Source: Elusimicrobiota bacterium (GTDB lineage: Bacteria > Elusimicrobiota > Elusimicrobia > UBA1565 > JACRDR01). Taken from it: a DNA stretch of 64,000 bases. Numbering within the stretch: position 1 is the stretch's first letter; each line of letters begins with the position of its first letter. Shown in pieces: positions 7,342-15,532 of this stretch. The notes below the pieces were generated by a model. It had not been told where the DNA came from. It did no database searches and saw only the letters and a program-made list of their open reading frames with translations. The DNA lies in the NCBI GenBank assembly GCA_016194745.1, contig JACQBA010000018.1, positions 1-64,000 on the forward strand, in the 5' to 3' direction. Made by a program: the position numbers and the translations under genes.

Positions 7342-8766
7342 TTAAGGCGCCGGCTCAGGAAGCGGGCTCGGCCCGTGCCGAGGCGGAGGGTGCCGAACGA
7401 TTTTGTGGCTGGAAGGGGAGCGCCACCAAGAGGAGACCTGCTCCGTCCCTTGGCTCCAGCGCCTGTGGAAGCCCAATGCGCCCGCGGCGAGGAGTAGCGC
7501 CGATATCCCGGCGGCGGCCAGATACGGGCGGACGCCGTCCTCTTCTCGAGTACGGACGCCGAACGCCATTCCCGCGAGCGCCGCCAGCACGAGAAACGCG
7601 ACGGCTCCCGCGCACGCCCACGCGAGCGCCTCGGGCGCGCGACGGAATGCGTCGCGGACGGTTCCGCGTCCTACGGCATGCGCCTGTGCCGGGTCCGCGG
7701 CGAGCTCGCTCAGCGGCTCGGGAGCAAGGCCCCGCGCCCTCGCGGCTGCCTCGTATTCCGGATAGAAGCGGGGATCGAGCCGGGCCGCGGCTTTGAACTC
7801 GCGCAGCATCCGCTCGAATCGGCCCAGGAGCTCCGCGGCTCGCGCGAGGCAAAGGTAAGCGTAGGCGTCCTGCGGATTCACCCGCAGAGCCGCGCGCGCG
7901 GCCGCGGCGGCTTCCTCGGGCCGCCCGAGCTTGACGAGCGCGTGCGCCCGCATGTCGTGCGCGGGCTGGTTCCCCTCCGGAAGGAGTTTGAGCGAGGCGT
8001 CCGCGTCCGCCAGGGCGAGTTCGTGGCGGCCCTGCATCGCGTAGAACGAGGAGCGCCGGTTGTAGGCGTCGGGATACTGCGGGTGACGTTCAAGCGCGTG
8101 CGTCGCGATCTCGATCGCCTGCTGAAGGTCCCGCCCTTCGCGTCCGAACTTTGAGGCCAAGGCGAGCAGGTTACGCGCTTCCAGACGCAATAGCGCGGGC
8201 GGGGTCTCCGCGGACGTCGCGGATGCAAGAGGCGCGCGATGGCTCGGGCGAAGCGCGACCGCGTGGTCCGATCTTGCCGCCGCGTCGCGCAGGTCTGCAC
8301 CTGAGGAGAACTGCGCCGCGCGAACAATTTCGCCCAGCGGGAGGACGAAGGCAGTCGCCTCCGCGGCCGGACGCCGAGCCGTCGGCAAATCTCGGTCCTG
8401 GGTAAGCTGGAGGACGGAGTTGGCGACGGCGTCCTCCCGGTTGCGTTGCACCGCCTCGCCCGCGTCCCGGCGGGCGCGCCCGACGTCGCCGTCTCGCAAA
8501 CTCGCCACCGCCCGTCGCGCCAGCGCGCTCGAGACCCTTGGCGCGGGCGCGGACGCCGGCTCCGGTTCAGAGGAGGCGTCGTCGGGAAGCGCCCAGTCTA
8601 CCTCTCCCATGATCCGCGGGTCCTCGAGAGATTCCCGGGCGATGCAGGTCCTTTCGCCGCCGATGACGACGTCGATCTGGCCGTCTCCGCACGCGGACGA
8701 ATTCACCGCGCGGACCGCCGCGCAGGCGGCCAACGCGGCGGCCGCGAGGCGCTTGGAGTATCTCAC
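7342..8766 (-). CDS. Exported TPR membrane protein with RRW...WWR tail (paralogue 1)
   Basis: 474 residues from GTG at 8766, overlapping the upstream stop by GTGA. An N-terminal hydrophobic signal is followed by two cysteines (ACGDG... ERTC), a long Ala/Arg-rich linker, and TPR repeats at about 220-345 (YPDAYNRRSSFYAMQGRHEL, AYLCLARAAELLGRFERML). Two transmembrane segments follow (about 385-405 and 415-435), then the tail FHRRW...SSWWRSP. The 12434 and 13839 genes share the same order of parts and the tail motif, and the 8763 gene shares the TPR core. TPRs imply protein binding at the envelope. The function is unknown. It is the last gene of the operon led by the 10139-10627 gene. Confidence 0.7.
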   Translation of the reverse strand: MRYSKRLAAAALAACAAVRAVNSSACGDGQIDVVIGGERTCIARESLEDPRIMGEVDWALPDDASSEPEPASAPAPRVSSALARRAVASLRDGDVGRARRDAGEAVQRNREDAVANSVLQLTQDRDLPTARRPAAEATAFVLPLGEIVRAAQFSSGADLRDAAARSDHAVALRPSHRAPLASATSAETPPALLRLEARNLLALASKFGREGRDLQQAIEIATHALERHPQYPDAYNRRSSFYAMQGRHELALADADASLKLLPEGNQPAHDMRAHALVKLGRPEEAAAAARAALRVNPQDAYAYLCLARAAELLGRFERMLREFKAAARLDPRFYPEYEAAARARGLAPEPLSELAADPAQAHAVGRGTVRDAFRRAPEALAWACAGAVAFLVLAALAGMAFGVRTREEDGVRPYLAAAGISALLLAAGALGFHRRWSQGTEQVSSWWRSPSSHKIVRHPPPRHGPSPLPEPAP

Positions 8767-10142
8767 GCGCCGATCCCGCCGCGGACCATGTCGTCGCTCG
8801 CGGCACGCCTTCGGGCCTGAGAGATCGCCCCGATCAGCGTCGAGATGATCAAAAACAATCCTACGATGCCCGACGACGCCGTCAGGACGATCGTCGAACG
8901 GCGGGCCCGCGACCGACGATCGACGTTCAGTTTGCGCGAGAAGGCCTCGTCGTTCGTCTGCAGATCGATCGGTTCGACGGCGAGGCCATTTCGCGCCGCC
9001 GCCGCCTTGTAGTGCGGGAAAAGGCGGCGGTCCAAGCGCGCCGCCTTCTTGAGCGAGGAAACCATCGCGGCGATGCGCCCCAGGCGCTCGTTCGCCAGGC
9101 CGATGGCGAGGTGGGCGCGCGCGTCCCGCGGATCGATGTCGAGCGCGCCCATCGCGGTCAGAATGGCGTCCTCCGGCAGGCCGACCGCCGTTTGGCTGTA
9201 GGCGCGCAAGTCGAGCGCCGAGACGTCGGCCGGCGAGAGGTCGAGCGCGCGATCCGCGTTCGCGAGCGCCGCGGGATAGTCGTGGCGGGCGATCGCGTCG
9301 GTCGCGCGGCGCTTGTAATCGTCGACGGCCTCGAGGTCGGGATTCGGCGGAGCGGATGGGTCCGCCGCCGGCGCTCGCCGGGGCCGGTCGGCCGAGGCGT
9401 GGCGACGGGCGCTTTCGGGGCGCGGCCGTCCGGCGGGCGCGTCACGCTCCGTGAAGGCGCGCCAGGGGTTCCGCGCCGCGTGGTGGTTTCGAGCGATATC
9501 CGTCGCCTCCGAGCGAGTCCCTGCGCCGTCGCTTGGCGCGCGGTCTTGCGCCGGCGGTGCATCCGCCCTGGGGAGGTCGCGTTCTCGCGTCAACTTGAGG
9601 ACCGCCTCGGCCGTCGGCTGAGCCGGATCATGCTTCTGCGCCTCCGAAGCAAGGTGGCGCGCGCCCGTGACGTCCGGTCTTGGACCCGAGAGAGCCATGA
9701 CGGCTCGATCCGCCAGCTCATCGGCATGGCTTGCGCGCTCGGACCTCGGCGGCAGGGGCATGGTACTCGGCGCTGTGGCCGCCACGCCCACGTCCCCTCC
9801 TCTCGATCTGGAACCTCCGCGACTCGGGGATTCCCACGCGGTGGATCGCCGGTTCGCGGCGTTTCTTGGCCGCGCCTCAGGCGATCTTTCCCGAGATAGG
9901 AGACTGTTGCTCATCGACGGGTCGATGGACGGCTGCTTCGGAGCTTCTAGGGACTCGTTCTGCGGGCGTGTCGTGGGGCGTCCGTTTTTGCATTGGTCCG
10001 GGAACCACTTGCAGTAGGAGGCATCGGCGGCGGTGGGTTCCGAGGACGCCGCAGTGGAAGATTTTCCGGCGCGAGATTTTGCGTTCGCCGGCAGACTGGA
10101 CAGAATGAAGAGAGCCGCGGCCGCGAAAAGCAAGCGCATCAT
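8763..10142 (-). CDS. Exported TPR membrane protein (paralogue 2)
   Basis: 459 residues from ATG at 10142, with a 4-nt overlap at each end in the operon. A signal peptide (MMRLLFAAAALFILSSLPANA) is followed by a cysteine pair (YCKWFPDQCKNG, about 43-52), a long Arg/Ser/Pro-rich linker, TPR units at about 275-395 (RHDYPAALANADRALDLSPADV, ARAHLAIGLANERLGRIAAM), one transmembrane helix (about 420-442) and a short Arg-rich tail. The RRW...WWR motif of the other paralogues is absent. The TPR core aligns by eye with the neighbours: each has a YKR/YNR unit, then a DLRA unit, then an AYLxLAxAxExLGRxxxM unit. Function unknown. Confidence 0.7.
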   Translation of the reverse strand: MMRLLFAAAALFILSSLPANAKSRAGKSSTAASSEPTAADASYCKWFPDQCKNGRPTTRPQNESLEAPKQPSIDPSMSNSLLSRERSPEARPRNAANRRSTAWESPSRGGSRSRGGDVGVAATAPSTMPLPPRSERASHADELADRAVMALSGPRPDVTGARHLASEAQKHDPAQPTAEAVLKLTRERDLPRADAPPAQDRAPSDGAGTRSEATDIARNHHAARNPWRAFTERDAPAGRPRPESARRHASADRPRRAPAADPSAPPNPDLEAVDDYKRRATDAIARHDYPAALANADRALDLSPADVSALDLRAYSQTAVGLPEDAILTAMGALDIDPRDARAHLAIGLANERLGRIAAMVSSLKKAARLDRRLFPHYKAAAARNGLAVEPIDLQTNDEAFSRKLNVDRRSRARRSTIVLTASSGIVGLFLIISTLIGAISQARRRAASDDMVRGGIGA

Positions 10143-10627
10143 AGCGGCTCCGACCTCGGCTTGACCGCGGCGACTTGTCGACGCGGCGCAGGCGTGGTCT
10201 CAGGCACGAGTTGGGCTCTCGGGACCGGAGCGGTCTTCAAGAGTTTTTTTAGATCAGCGTACGCTTCTCGAATCGTTCTGTTCTTCAATTCGGGATGTTT
10301 GCGCAGGAGCGGCGTCAGGACCCCGGGAAATCCCTCTCCGCCTCCGAAGATGAGCACATTCAGCCGTCGCGTGAAGCTCTCGAGGTCGATCGGGCTTAGG
10401 GCGGGGTTGTTCTGGAGCAGCTTGCGCACGCCTGCGATGACCTGCATCGGTCCCCGCGAGTCGATTCCGGGAGAGAGCACGCTCGCGATCGAGACGATCA
10501 CTTCCGCGGTGAAGATGTCGACCTGTAAGTTCCCTCTCTGCTCGTAGATGGAGGCCGAGTGCGAGGGCCGAGTCCCGAGAAGGGCTGCACCGAGCGCCAT
10601 ACTCAACATCGTCGCTTTTCCGGTCAT
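10139..10627 (-). CDS. Small exported protein of unknown function
   Basis: 162 residues if started at ATG 10627, where a signal peptide begins (MTGKATMLSMALGAALLG...SHSA). An in-frame ATG at 10657 lies upstream of the start point predicted from the regulatory element at 10660-10687, so I reject it. The mature protein is mostly helical (TAEVIVSIASVLSPG, DLESFTRRLNVLIFGG, LLRKHPELKNRTIREAYADL), with a Pro-rich tail. I do not recognise a family. It is the first gene of an operon with two TPR paralogues and is preceded by regulon element (a). Confidence 0.65.
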   Translation of the reverse strand: MTGKATMLSMALGAALLGTRPSHSASIYEQRGNLQVDIFTAEVIVSIASVLSPGIDSRGPMQVIAGVRKLLQNNPALSPIDLESFTRRLNVLIFGGGEGFPGVLTPLLRKHPELKNRTIREAYADLKKLLKTAPVPRAQLVPETTPAPRRQVAAVKPRSEPL

Positions 10628-10631
10628 GCCG

Positions 10632-11123
10632 TCAATGTAGCGCAACGCCCTCAACATCGCCTGCCGGCATTCTTAAGACGGTCTTAATGGCGGGTTCCTC
10701 TCGCTTGCAAACTCGCGTCGTCTCGCAGGCATGATCCACCCGGTTCGGCTTGAGCCTGCGGAGCATGACGTCTCGCGCGTTGTCCATCGCGGCGAAGAAC
10801 GCCTCGGACGGCGAGCGGGTGCTCAGCCACTGCTCCATCTGATCGTCGCGCCGGGCGGGCACCCGGTAGCGCGAGTCGACGCAGGGAATCGGCCGCCAAA
10901 GGCGTCGAGCCAACCGATGCGGACACTCGGGGAGCCGTACGAAGAACTCGGCGGCTGCCGGAAGGTGATTCGGACTCGATGCCTGGAGGCGCAGCAAGAA
11001 GGTCGTCTCCGCGTCCCTTCGGAGCCAGGGGGCTTCCTCCGCCTGCTCGGCGGCGCGCGGTACGGCTCCGAGCAACGACGAGAGAAATGCGGCCGTCGTC
11101 ATTGAGCGAAAATAGGTCCTCAC
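10632..11123 (-). CDS. Exported protein of unknown function
   Basis: About 163 residues. GTG at 11123 overlaps the stop of the upstream gene (GTGA) and gives a signal peptide (VRTYFRSMTTAAFLSSLLGAV). An internal ATG at 11102 is a weaker alternative. The mature part has four cysteines (PECPHRL, IPCVDSR, HACETTRVCKRE) and is Arg-rich. The C-terminal 13 codons overlap the regulon element that controls the next operon, so the two functions share DNA. Second gene of the operon led by the 11120-12328 gene. Function unknown. Confidence 0.6.
   Translation of the reverse strand: MRTYFRSMTTAAFLSSLLGAVPRAAEQAEEAPWLRRDAETTFLLRLQASSPNHLPAAAEFFVRLPECPHRLARRLWRPIPCVDSRYRVPARRDDQMEQWLSTRSPSEAFFAAMDNARDVMLRRLKPNRVDHACETTRVCKREEPAIKTVLRMPAGDVEGVALH
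10660..10687 (-). promoter_or_regulatory. Regulon element (a): OmpR-type tandem half-sites plus CAGG
   Basis: Read on the minus strand: TTAAG-N6-TTAAG-N8-CAGG. The half-site period is 11 bp. It lies 33 bp upstream of the ATG of the 10139-10627 gene, inside the 3' end of the preceding gene. The predicted start point near 10647 leaves a leader of about 20 nt. Confidence 0.7.
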
Positions 11124-12328
11124 GCTTCCTCCGAGGCCAGCCGCTGCTCGTGTCGAGCCGCGGACTCCGCGGCCATCTTGGCGGCGTAGGCGAGCCAGCC
11201 GATGATCGGGATCATATAGAACAGGTGCTCCCCGAGCGAGGAGGCAAAGTCTTGGCGGCCGCCAGAGGGCGCGTTTGTTTCGGCCGGGGAGACCTGAGGC
11301 ACCGGGACTTCCCCGCCGCACAGCGCCATGTCGTAACGATGATCGACGGTATCGGCGCCTTGATTGCTGCAAGCCGGGTTCGCAGCCGCCTCTCGACGGT
11401 GGCGCGATCTGGCTTGAGTGGACGACGCGTTACCCGCAGGTCGATGGTAAGCGACTCCTCCGGGTCCTCGGGGGGCAGCGGGCCGGAAATTTTCGGGCGG
11501 CCGCACGTTTCGCGACGGTTGTTTCCCCTGAGGCTGAACTCTGGCCGCTGGAGTCGGATCCAAGACCCGATTCAGGCGCTTGAAGGCGGCGATCTCCCGA
11601 AGCCCGGCCTCCATGTCCTGCATCGATGTCGTCTCGTCCCATGTGTTCGGTCGGATGCCTTTGCCTTGGAGATGGGCCAAGAGCGAAGGATCTCCGAGTA
11701 TCGTCGCTTTCAGTCGCTTGAAGATCTCCGTGCGATCTCCCAATAGCTCGGTGTTCAAGGTCGAATACTGCTCGGCGGTCCCCAGCGCGTGAGGGCGAAG
11801 CACCGGCTCAAGGTTGGAGCGCCAATTCGCGACGGCCGCTTGAATCTCGGGGGTATCGAAGGTGGCCAGCACGCGAGCCAATTGAAGGCCGTCGCGAGCC
11901 GTCTGCTGCGCTTCTCGTCGCCCGATCACCCGGTCCGCGTGATCGCGCGCGGAGGCTCTGCCCGGCTCCGAGTCCAAGTCGACCGACTCGGCGTCCGAAA
12001 AGCCGGTGCTGGAAAGCGCATGTCTCAAGAGAGACGTGTAGGTCCGTTGCAGCGACTCGAAGCTTCCATCAGCGTCCTTCAGCATTCTCTGCGCCAAGGG
12101 CCCCATGCCCGCGGAGGAGAGAATCCGGAGGTTTCTCGGAAACTCTCGAATGAAGGCGGCGACCTTGGCGGCTTCATCCGGGTCCTGGGGCCTGTTCTCG
12201 TCTTTCAATGCGTGGAGGGCTGCCAGCCAGGCCGGATCCTCGATCGCAACGGCGAGCGGCGGGCGAACGAGGGACGCGGCGGCGAGAAGGAGCAACGCGA
12301 CGGAGCAGGATTTTATTAGGCGGGTCAT
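11120..12328 (-). CDS. Exported helical protein with C-terminal membrane segment
   Basis: 402 residues. The start at ATG 12328 is set by GGAGG 8 nt upstream and by the signal peptide that follows (MTRLIKSCSVALLLLAAASLV...VAIE). The mature part is helical (EAAKVAAFIREFPRNLRIL, SFESLQRTYTSLLRHAL), then a Pro/Arg/Gln linker (about 265-330), a cysteine pair in PACSNQG...MALCGG, and one hydrophobic helix near the end (HLFYMIPIIGWLAYAAKMAA). No family recognised. Heads a two-gene operon behind regulon element (b). Confidence 0.65.
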   Translation of the reverse strand: MTRLIKSCSVALLLLAAASLVRPPLAVAIEDPAWLAALHALKDENRPQDPDEAAKVAAFIREFPRNLRILSSAGMGPLAQRMLKDADGSFESLQRTYTSLLRHALSSTGFSDAESVDLDSEPGRASARDHADRVIGRREAQQTARDGLQLARVLATFDTPEIQAAVANWRSNLEPVLRPHALGTAEQYSTLNTELLGDRTEIFKRLKATILGDPSLLAHLQGKGIRPNTWDETTSMQDMEAGLREIAAFKRLNRVLDPTPAARVQPQGKQPSRNVRPPENFRPAAPRGPGGVAYHRPAGNASSTQARSRHRREAAANPACSNQGADTVDHRYDMALCGGEVPVPQVSPAETNAPSGGRQDFASSLGEHLFYMIPIIGWLAYAAKMAAESAARHEQRLASEEA

Positions 12329-12394
12329 CGATCGATCCTCCGGAGTGATAGTGAAGGCCATCGCTTGGAGGATGCCGGAGCGGCCTAAATATGA

Positions 12395-12422
12395 CCTGCG
12401 ACCAATCTTAAGGCATCCTGAA
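12395..12422 (-). promoter_or_regulatory. Regulon element (b)
   Basis: Minus strand: TTCAG-N6-TTAAG-N8-CAGG, followed by an AT-rich TCATATTTA where a -10 box would lie. It sits between the end of the 12434 gene and the start of the 11120-12328 gene, with a predicted leader of about 55 nt. Confidence 0.7.
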
Positions 12423-12433
12423 TGCGGCGGGAG

Positions 12434-13837
12434 TTAGCGCGGCGGGATGATCGGGAACGAGGCGAGAGCGGCGGGCTTGTGACGCTGCGACGGCGCGCGC
12501 CACCACATCGAGACGTCGGCGTCCGCCGCCGTCCAGCGGCGATGGAACGCCGCCGCGCCCGCGGCCAGGAACGCGGCCGAGAGGGCGCCCGCCCAGAGAT
12601 ATCTCCGAACCGCCGCATCGGAGTGCGCGAGCTCGGCCGAGAGTTCTCCCCCCCATCGCCGCCATGCGATCCCGACGGCCGCGGCGAGGAGGAGCGCGAG
12701 AATCCCCGCTGCGGCCGCGGCCGGCTGGGACGCGGGGTCGGAGCCGGGAGTCCTTAAGATCGTCTCCAACGGCTCCACGGCCAGGCCATGGGCCTCCGCC
12801 GCGGCGCGATATTCCGCGTACAGTTTCGGATTGATTCGCACTGCCGCCTTGAGATCACGAAGCATCTTCTCAAAGCGTCCGAGCAGCTCTTCCGCGAGAG
12901 CGAGGCTGAAATAGGCGTAGGCGTCGCGAGGGTCGGAGGCGAGGGCCGTCTTGGCGGCGGCCGCGGCTTCCTCCGCGCGGCCCAATTTGGCCAAGGAGAA
13001 CGCGCGCAGGTCCAGGGCCGGCTGATTGTTCTTTGACAGGATCTTGAGCGAGCTCTGCGTATCGGCGAGCGCCTTGTCCCAGCGGCCCTGCATCGAGTAG
13101 AAGGCGGCGCGCTGGTTGAGCGCGTCGGGATAGTTCGGATTGCTGTCGAGCGCCTGACCGGCCAACGTGACGGCCTTGGCGAGGTCCTTACCCCCCGCCC
13201 CGGCCATGACCGCCTGTCGAAGCAGATTCCTCGCGATCCTATGCGGATCGCCCGAGCCGGGAGCGGGCGATGCCGCAAACCGCTCGCCGATCGACTCGAA
13301 AAGATCGAGGCGCGGTCCTCCTCCTCCAGCCGACAGCCGCGGGGAGGCGTCGGACTGCTGCGCGTCGTTGATCGGCCTGAGCAGCTCTGCGGCATCCCGG
13401 AGCTTTTGCAGGCGGGGCTCCGCCGCGAGGTGATGGTCTTCGGTGAGCTTCATCACCGCCTGCGCCGCCTTGTTGTTCGGGTCCAAAGCGAGCGCCTGCT
13501 GGGCGAACTGCTGCGCCGCCGCGACGTTGGGCCGGTCCCCGCTCAAAGCCGTCAGAGCGCGCTGGGCCAGGGCGTTTGGCGCGCTGAGTGGACCATCGGC
13601 GGCAGGGTACCCGAAGTGGCCGGCCATATCGTGCCGGTCCAGCCATCGCGACGTATCGTCGTTGCTCCAGCCTTGCGGCGCGTAGCCCGGGGTCGCCGCT
13701 CCGTTGTGCGTACAGTTCTCGTCTCGTCCGCCGACTCTTTCCGGAATGTAGTCGGGGCACGGTCCCCCCCAAGCCTTAGCCGCGAACGCGCAGAGCAGAG
13801 CGAGGGATGTCCGGCTGTAGACGGAGCGAGAGCGCAT
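12434..13837 (-). CDS. Exported TPR membrane protein with RRW...WWR tail (paralogue 3)
   Basis: 467 residues from ATG at 13837, one base after the upstream stop (TAAaATG). A signal peptide is followed by cysteines in PCPDYIPERVGGRDENC. TPR repeats occupy about 235-360 (YPDALNQRAAFYSMQGRWDKAL, AYFSLALAEELLGRFEKML), with two transmembrane helices (about 382-402 and 418-438) and the tail FHRRWTAADADVSMWWRAP. It is closest to the 7342 and 13839 paralogues. Second and last gene of the operon starting at 15422. The function is unknown, but the fixed order of parts argues for a conserved assembly role at the membrane. Confidence 0.7.
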   Translation of the reverse strand: MRSRSVYSRTSLALLCAFAAKAWGGPCPDYIPERVGGRDENCTHNGAATPGYAPQGWSNDDTSRWLDRHDMAGHFGYPAADGPLSAPNALAQRALTALSGDRPNVAAAQQFAQQALALDPNNKAAQAVMKLTEDHHLAAEPRLQKLRDAAELLRPINDAQQSDASPRLSAGGGGPRLDLFESIGERFAASPAPGSGDPHRIARNLLRQAVMAGAGGKDLAKAVTLAGQALDSNPNYPDALNQRAAFYSMQGRWDKALADTQSSLKILSKNNQPALDLRAFSLAKLGRAEEAAAAAKTALASDPRDAYAYFSLALAEELLGRFEKMLRDLKAAVRINPKLYAEYRAAAEAHGLAVEPLETILRTPGSDPASQPAAAAAGILALLLAAAVGIAWRRWGGELSAELAHSDAAVRRYLWAGALSAAFLAAGAAAFHRRWTAADADVSMWWRAPSQRHKPAALASFPIIPPR

Positions 13838-13838
13838 T

Positions 13839-15422
13839 TTAAAAAGAGGCCAGGGACGTCGACCGATGCGAGGTCGGCGCGCGCCACCACTTCGTTATGT
13901 CGGCCCCGGAAGCCGACCAGCGGCGCTGGAAGACGACCGCTCCGACCACCAAGATCGCGGCGGCCGCGGCCCCCGCCCATGCGAGTCTCCGGGTCATGGC
14001 TCCCGCGGCGGCGAGTTCAGACAGCGCGTCGAGCCCCCACCGGCGCCAGGCCGCTGTCAGCGCGAGCGCGAGCATGACGAACGCCCCGGCTCCGGCGGAG
14101 AACCACGCGACCGAATCGGACCGTGTCGCGGCGTGTCGAGCCCGTCCCGTCCCAAAGGCGTCTGCGTTGGTGATCATCTCCAGCGGTTGGACCGGCAGAC
14201 CGTGGGCTCTAGCGGCTTTTTCGTATTCTCCGTAGAGCGGGGGATTTATCTTGACCGCGGCTTTGAGGTCGCGCTCCATTTGTCGGACGCGCCCCAGCAT
14301 CCCCTCGGCGATCGCGCGTGCCAGATAGGCGTACGCGTCGCGAGGGTCGCGCGCGAGCGCCTCGTCGGCGGCCGCGACGGCGTCGAGCGGTTTTCCGGAT
14401 TTGGCCAATAGATAGGCGCGCAAGCTCATCGCGTACTGCCCGCCGGGGTCGTCCTTGAGCGAGCGGTCGACGTCGGCCAGCGCGTCGGGGTAGCCGCCGC
14501 GCATCATGTGGATCGAGGCGCGTTGGTTGTAGGCGTCGGCGTGCGGGAACATGTCGACCGCGCGCGTCGCCATCGCGAGAGCCTTGTCGAGGTCCATCCG
14601 GCTGCGGGCGAGATGGGCCGCCTGCTTCAGCAGACCTTCGGACCCTCGCTGCCTCTCCAGCGCCGCATCGCCCGCGGCGCTGATGCGACGCGAGAGCGAA
14701 TTCGAGGCGATCGTCTCCGGCATCCAGCCCGGGTTTGACGCCAAGCCGAGCGGCGCCCCGCGCTTGCTTCCATTGTCCTCCGGCGCCTCCATCCGGCCCG
14801 CGGCCTCGAGCCCGTCCAACTGGCCGATAAGATCGGCCGCGTCCTTGGTAGGACGGTCCAACGCGACGTCGCCGACGTGCTTGGCGGTGAGCTTCAGTAT
14901 CGATTCGGCTGATTCGATCACCGCGGTCTCGTTGGGCTTGGCGCGCTTTACGGCTTCCATGGCGTCTTGGCGCGCTCCGGAAGCGTCCGGAGACTCGGCG
15001 CCGAGCTTTTGAGCCGCGCGGCGGGCGAAATCGGCGGCTGTAACCGGTTCATGCGCAGGCTGCGAGACGGGCTGCCGTACCGGGTGCCGCGTCGGCTCGA
15101 CCCTTTTTGGTTGTTCCAGGCTCGGACGCGGCACCGCGACGCGCTCTGTGGTGGTGTGAGGACTGTCTACACGGCCCGGACTTCGAGGCGCGTAGAGCTC
15201 TCGGTTCGTCATTCTCGCGGGTGGCTCTTCGGGAAGCGCCCATGGATCGACTCCGGTCCGATTGATCCAAGGGTTTCCTTCTTCGGGCTGAATGTCATTG
15301 CCCGGCGAACAGTCCGATGTGTCCGGAGTATCTGGAGGGCACGCAGCGACGTTCGCCGAGGCGAGCGCGACAAAAGCGCACGCGAATGCCACGGTCCCAC
15401 GGCGATCGGCTGGGCGCCGCAT
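13839..15422 (-). CDS. Exported TPR membrane protein with RRW...WWR tail (paralogue 4)
   Basis: 527 residues from ATG at 15422. A hydrophobic signal ends in NVAAC, which fits a lipobox, followed by PPDTPDTSDC. A long linker precedes TPR repeats at about 285-410 (HADAYNQRASIHMMRGGYPDAL, AYLARAIAEGMLGRVRQM). Two transmembrane helices follow (about 440-460 and 480-500), then the tail FQRRWSASGADITKWWRAP. First gene of a two-gene paralogue operon. Its upstream region, shared with the divergent GH2 gene, lacks the regulon element found before the other exported-protein operons, so its control may differ. Confidence 0.7.
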   Translation of the reverse strand: MRRPADRRGTVAFACAFVALASANVAACPPDTPDTSDCSPGNDIQPEEGNPWINRTGVDPWALPEEPPARMTNRELYAPRSPGRVDSPHTTTERVAVPRPSLEQPKRVEPTRHPVRQPVSQPAHEPVTAADFARRAAQKLGAESPDASGARQDAMEAVKRAKPNETAVIESAESILKLTAKHVGDVALDRPTKDAADLIGQLDGLEAAGRMEAPEDNGSKRGAPLGLASNPGWMPETIASNSLSRRISAAGDAALERQRGSEGLLKQAAHLARSRMDLDKALAMATRAVDMFPHADAYNQRASIHMMRGGYPDALADVDRSLKDDPGGQYAMSLRAYLLAKSGKPLDAVAAADEALARDPRDAYAYLARAIAEGMLGRVRQMERDLKAAVKINPPLYGEYEKAARAHGLPVQPLEMITNADAFGTGRARHAATRSDSVAWFSAGAGAFVMLALALTAAWRRWGLDALSELAAAGAMTRRLAWAGAAAAAILVVGAVVFQRRWSASGADITKWWRAPTSHRSTSLASF

Positions 15423-15532
15423 ACCAGAATACTATTGGTCCGAGGGTCCTATATGTCCATGGGCCTTTAGGCCTATAAGGAGTAACTATTTTCCAGGGGG
15501 CCGCCGGAGATGGAGCCGTCGAATTCGCTAAG

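Noticed and set aside
7340..7358. Partial regulon-like TTAAG with CAGG on the plus strand
   Set aside because: The gap is 9 instead of 8, there is no upstream half-site 11 bp away, and it lies over the end of a minus-strand gene with no plus-strand gene following.
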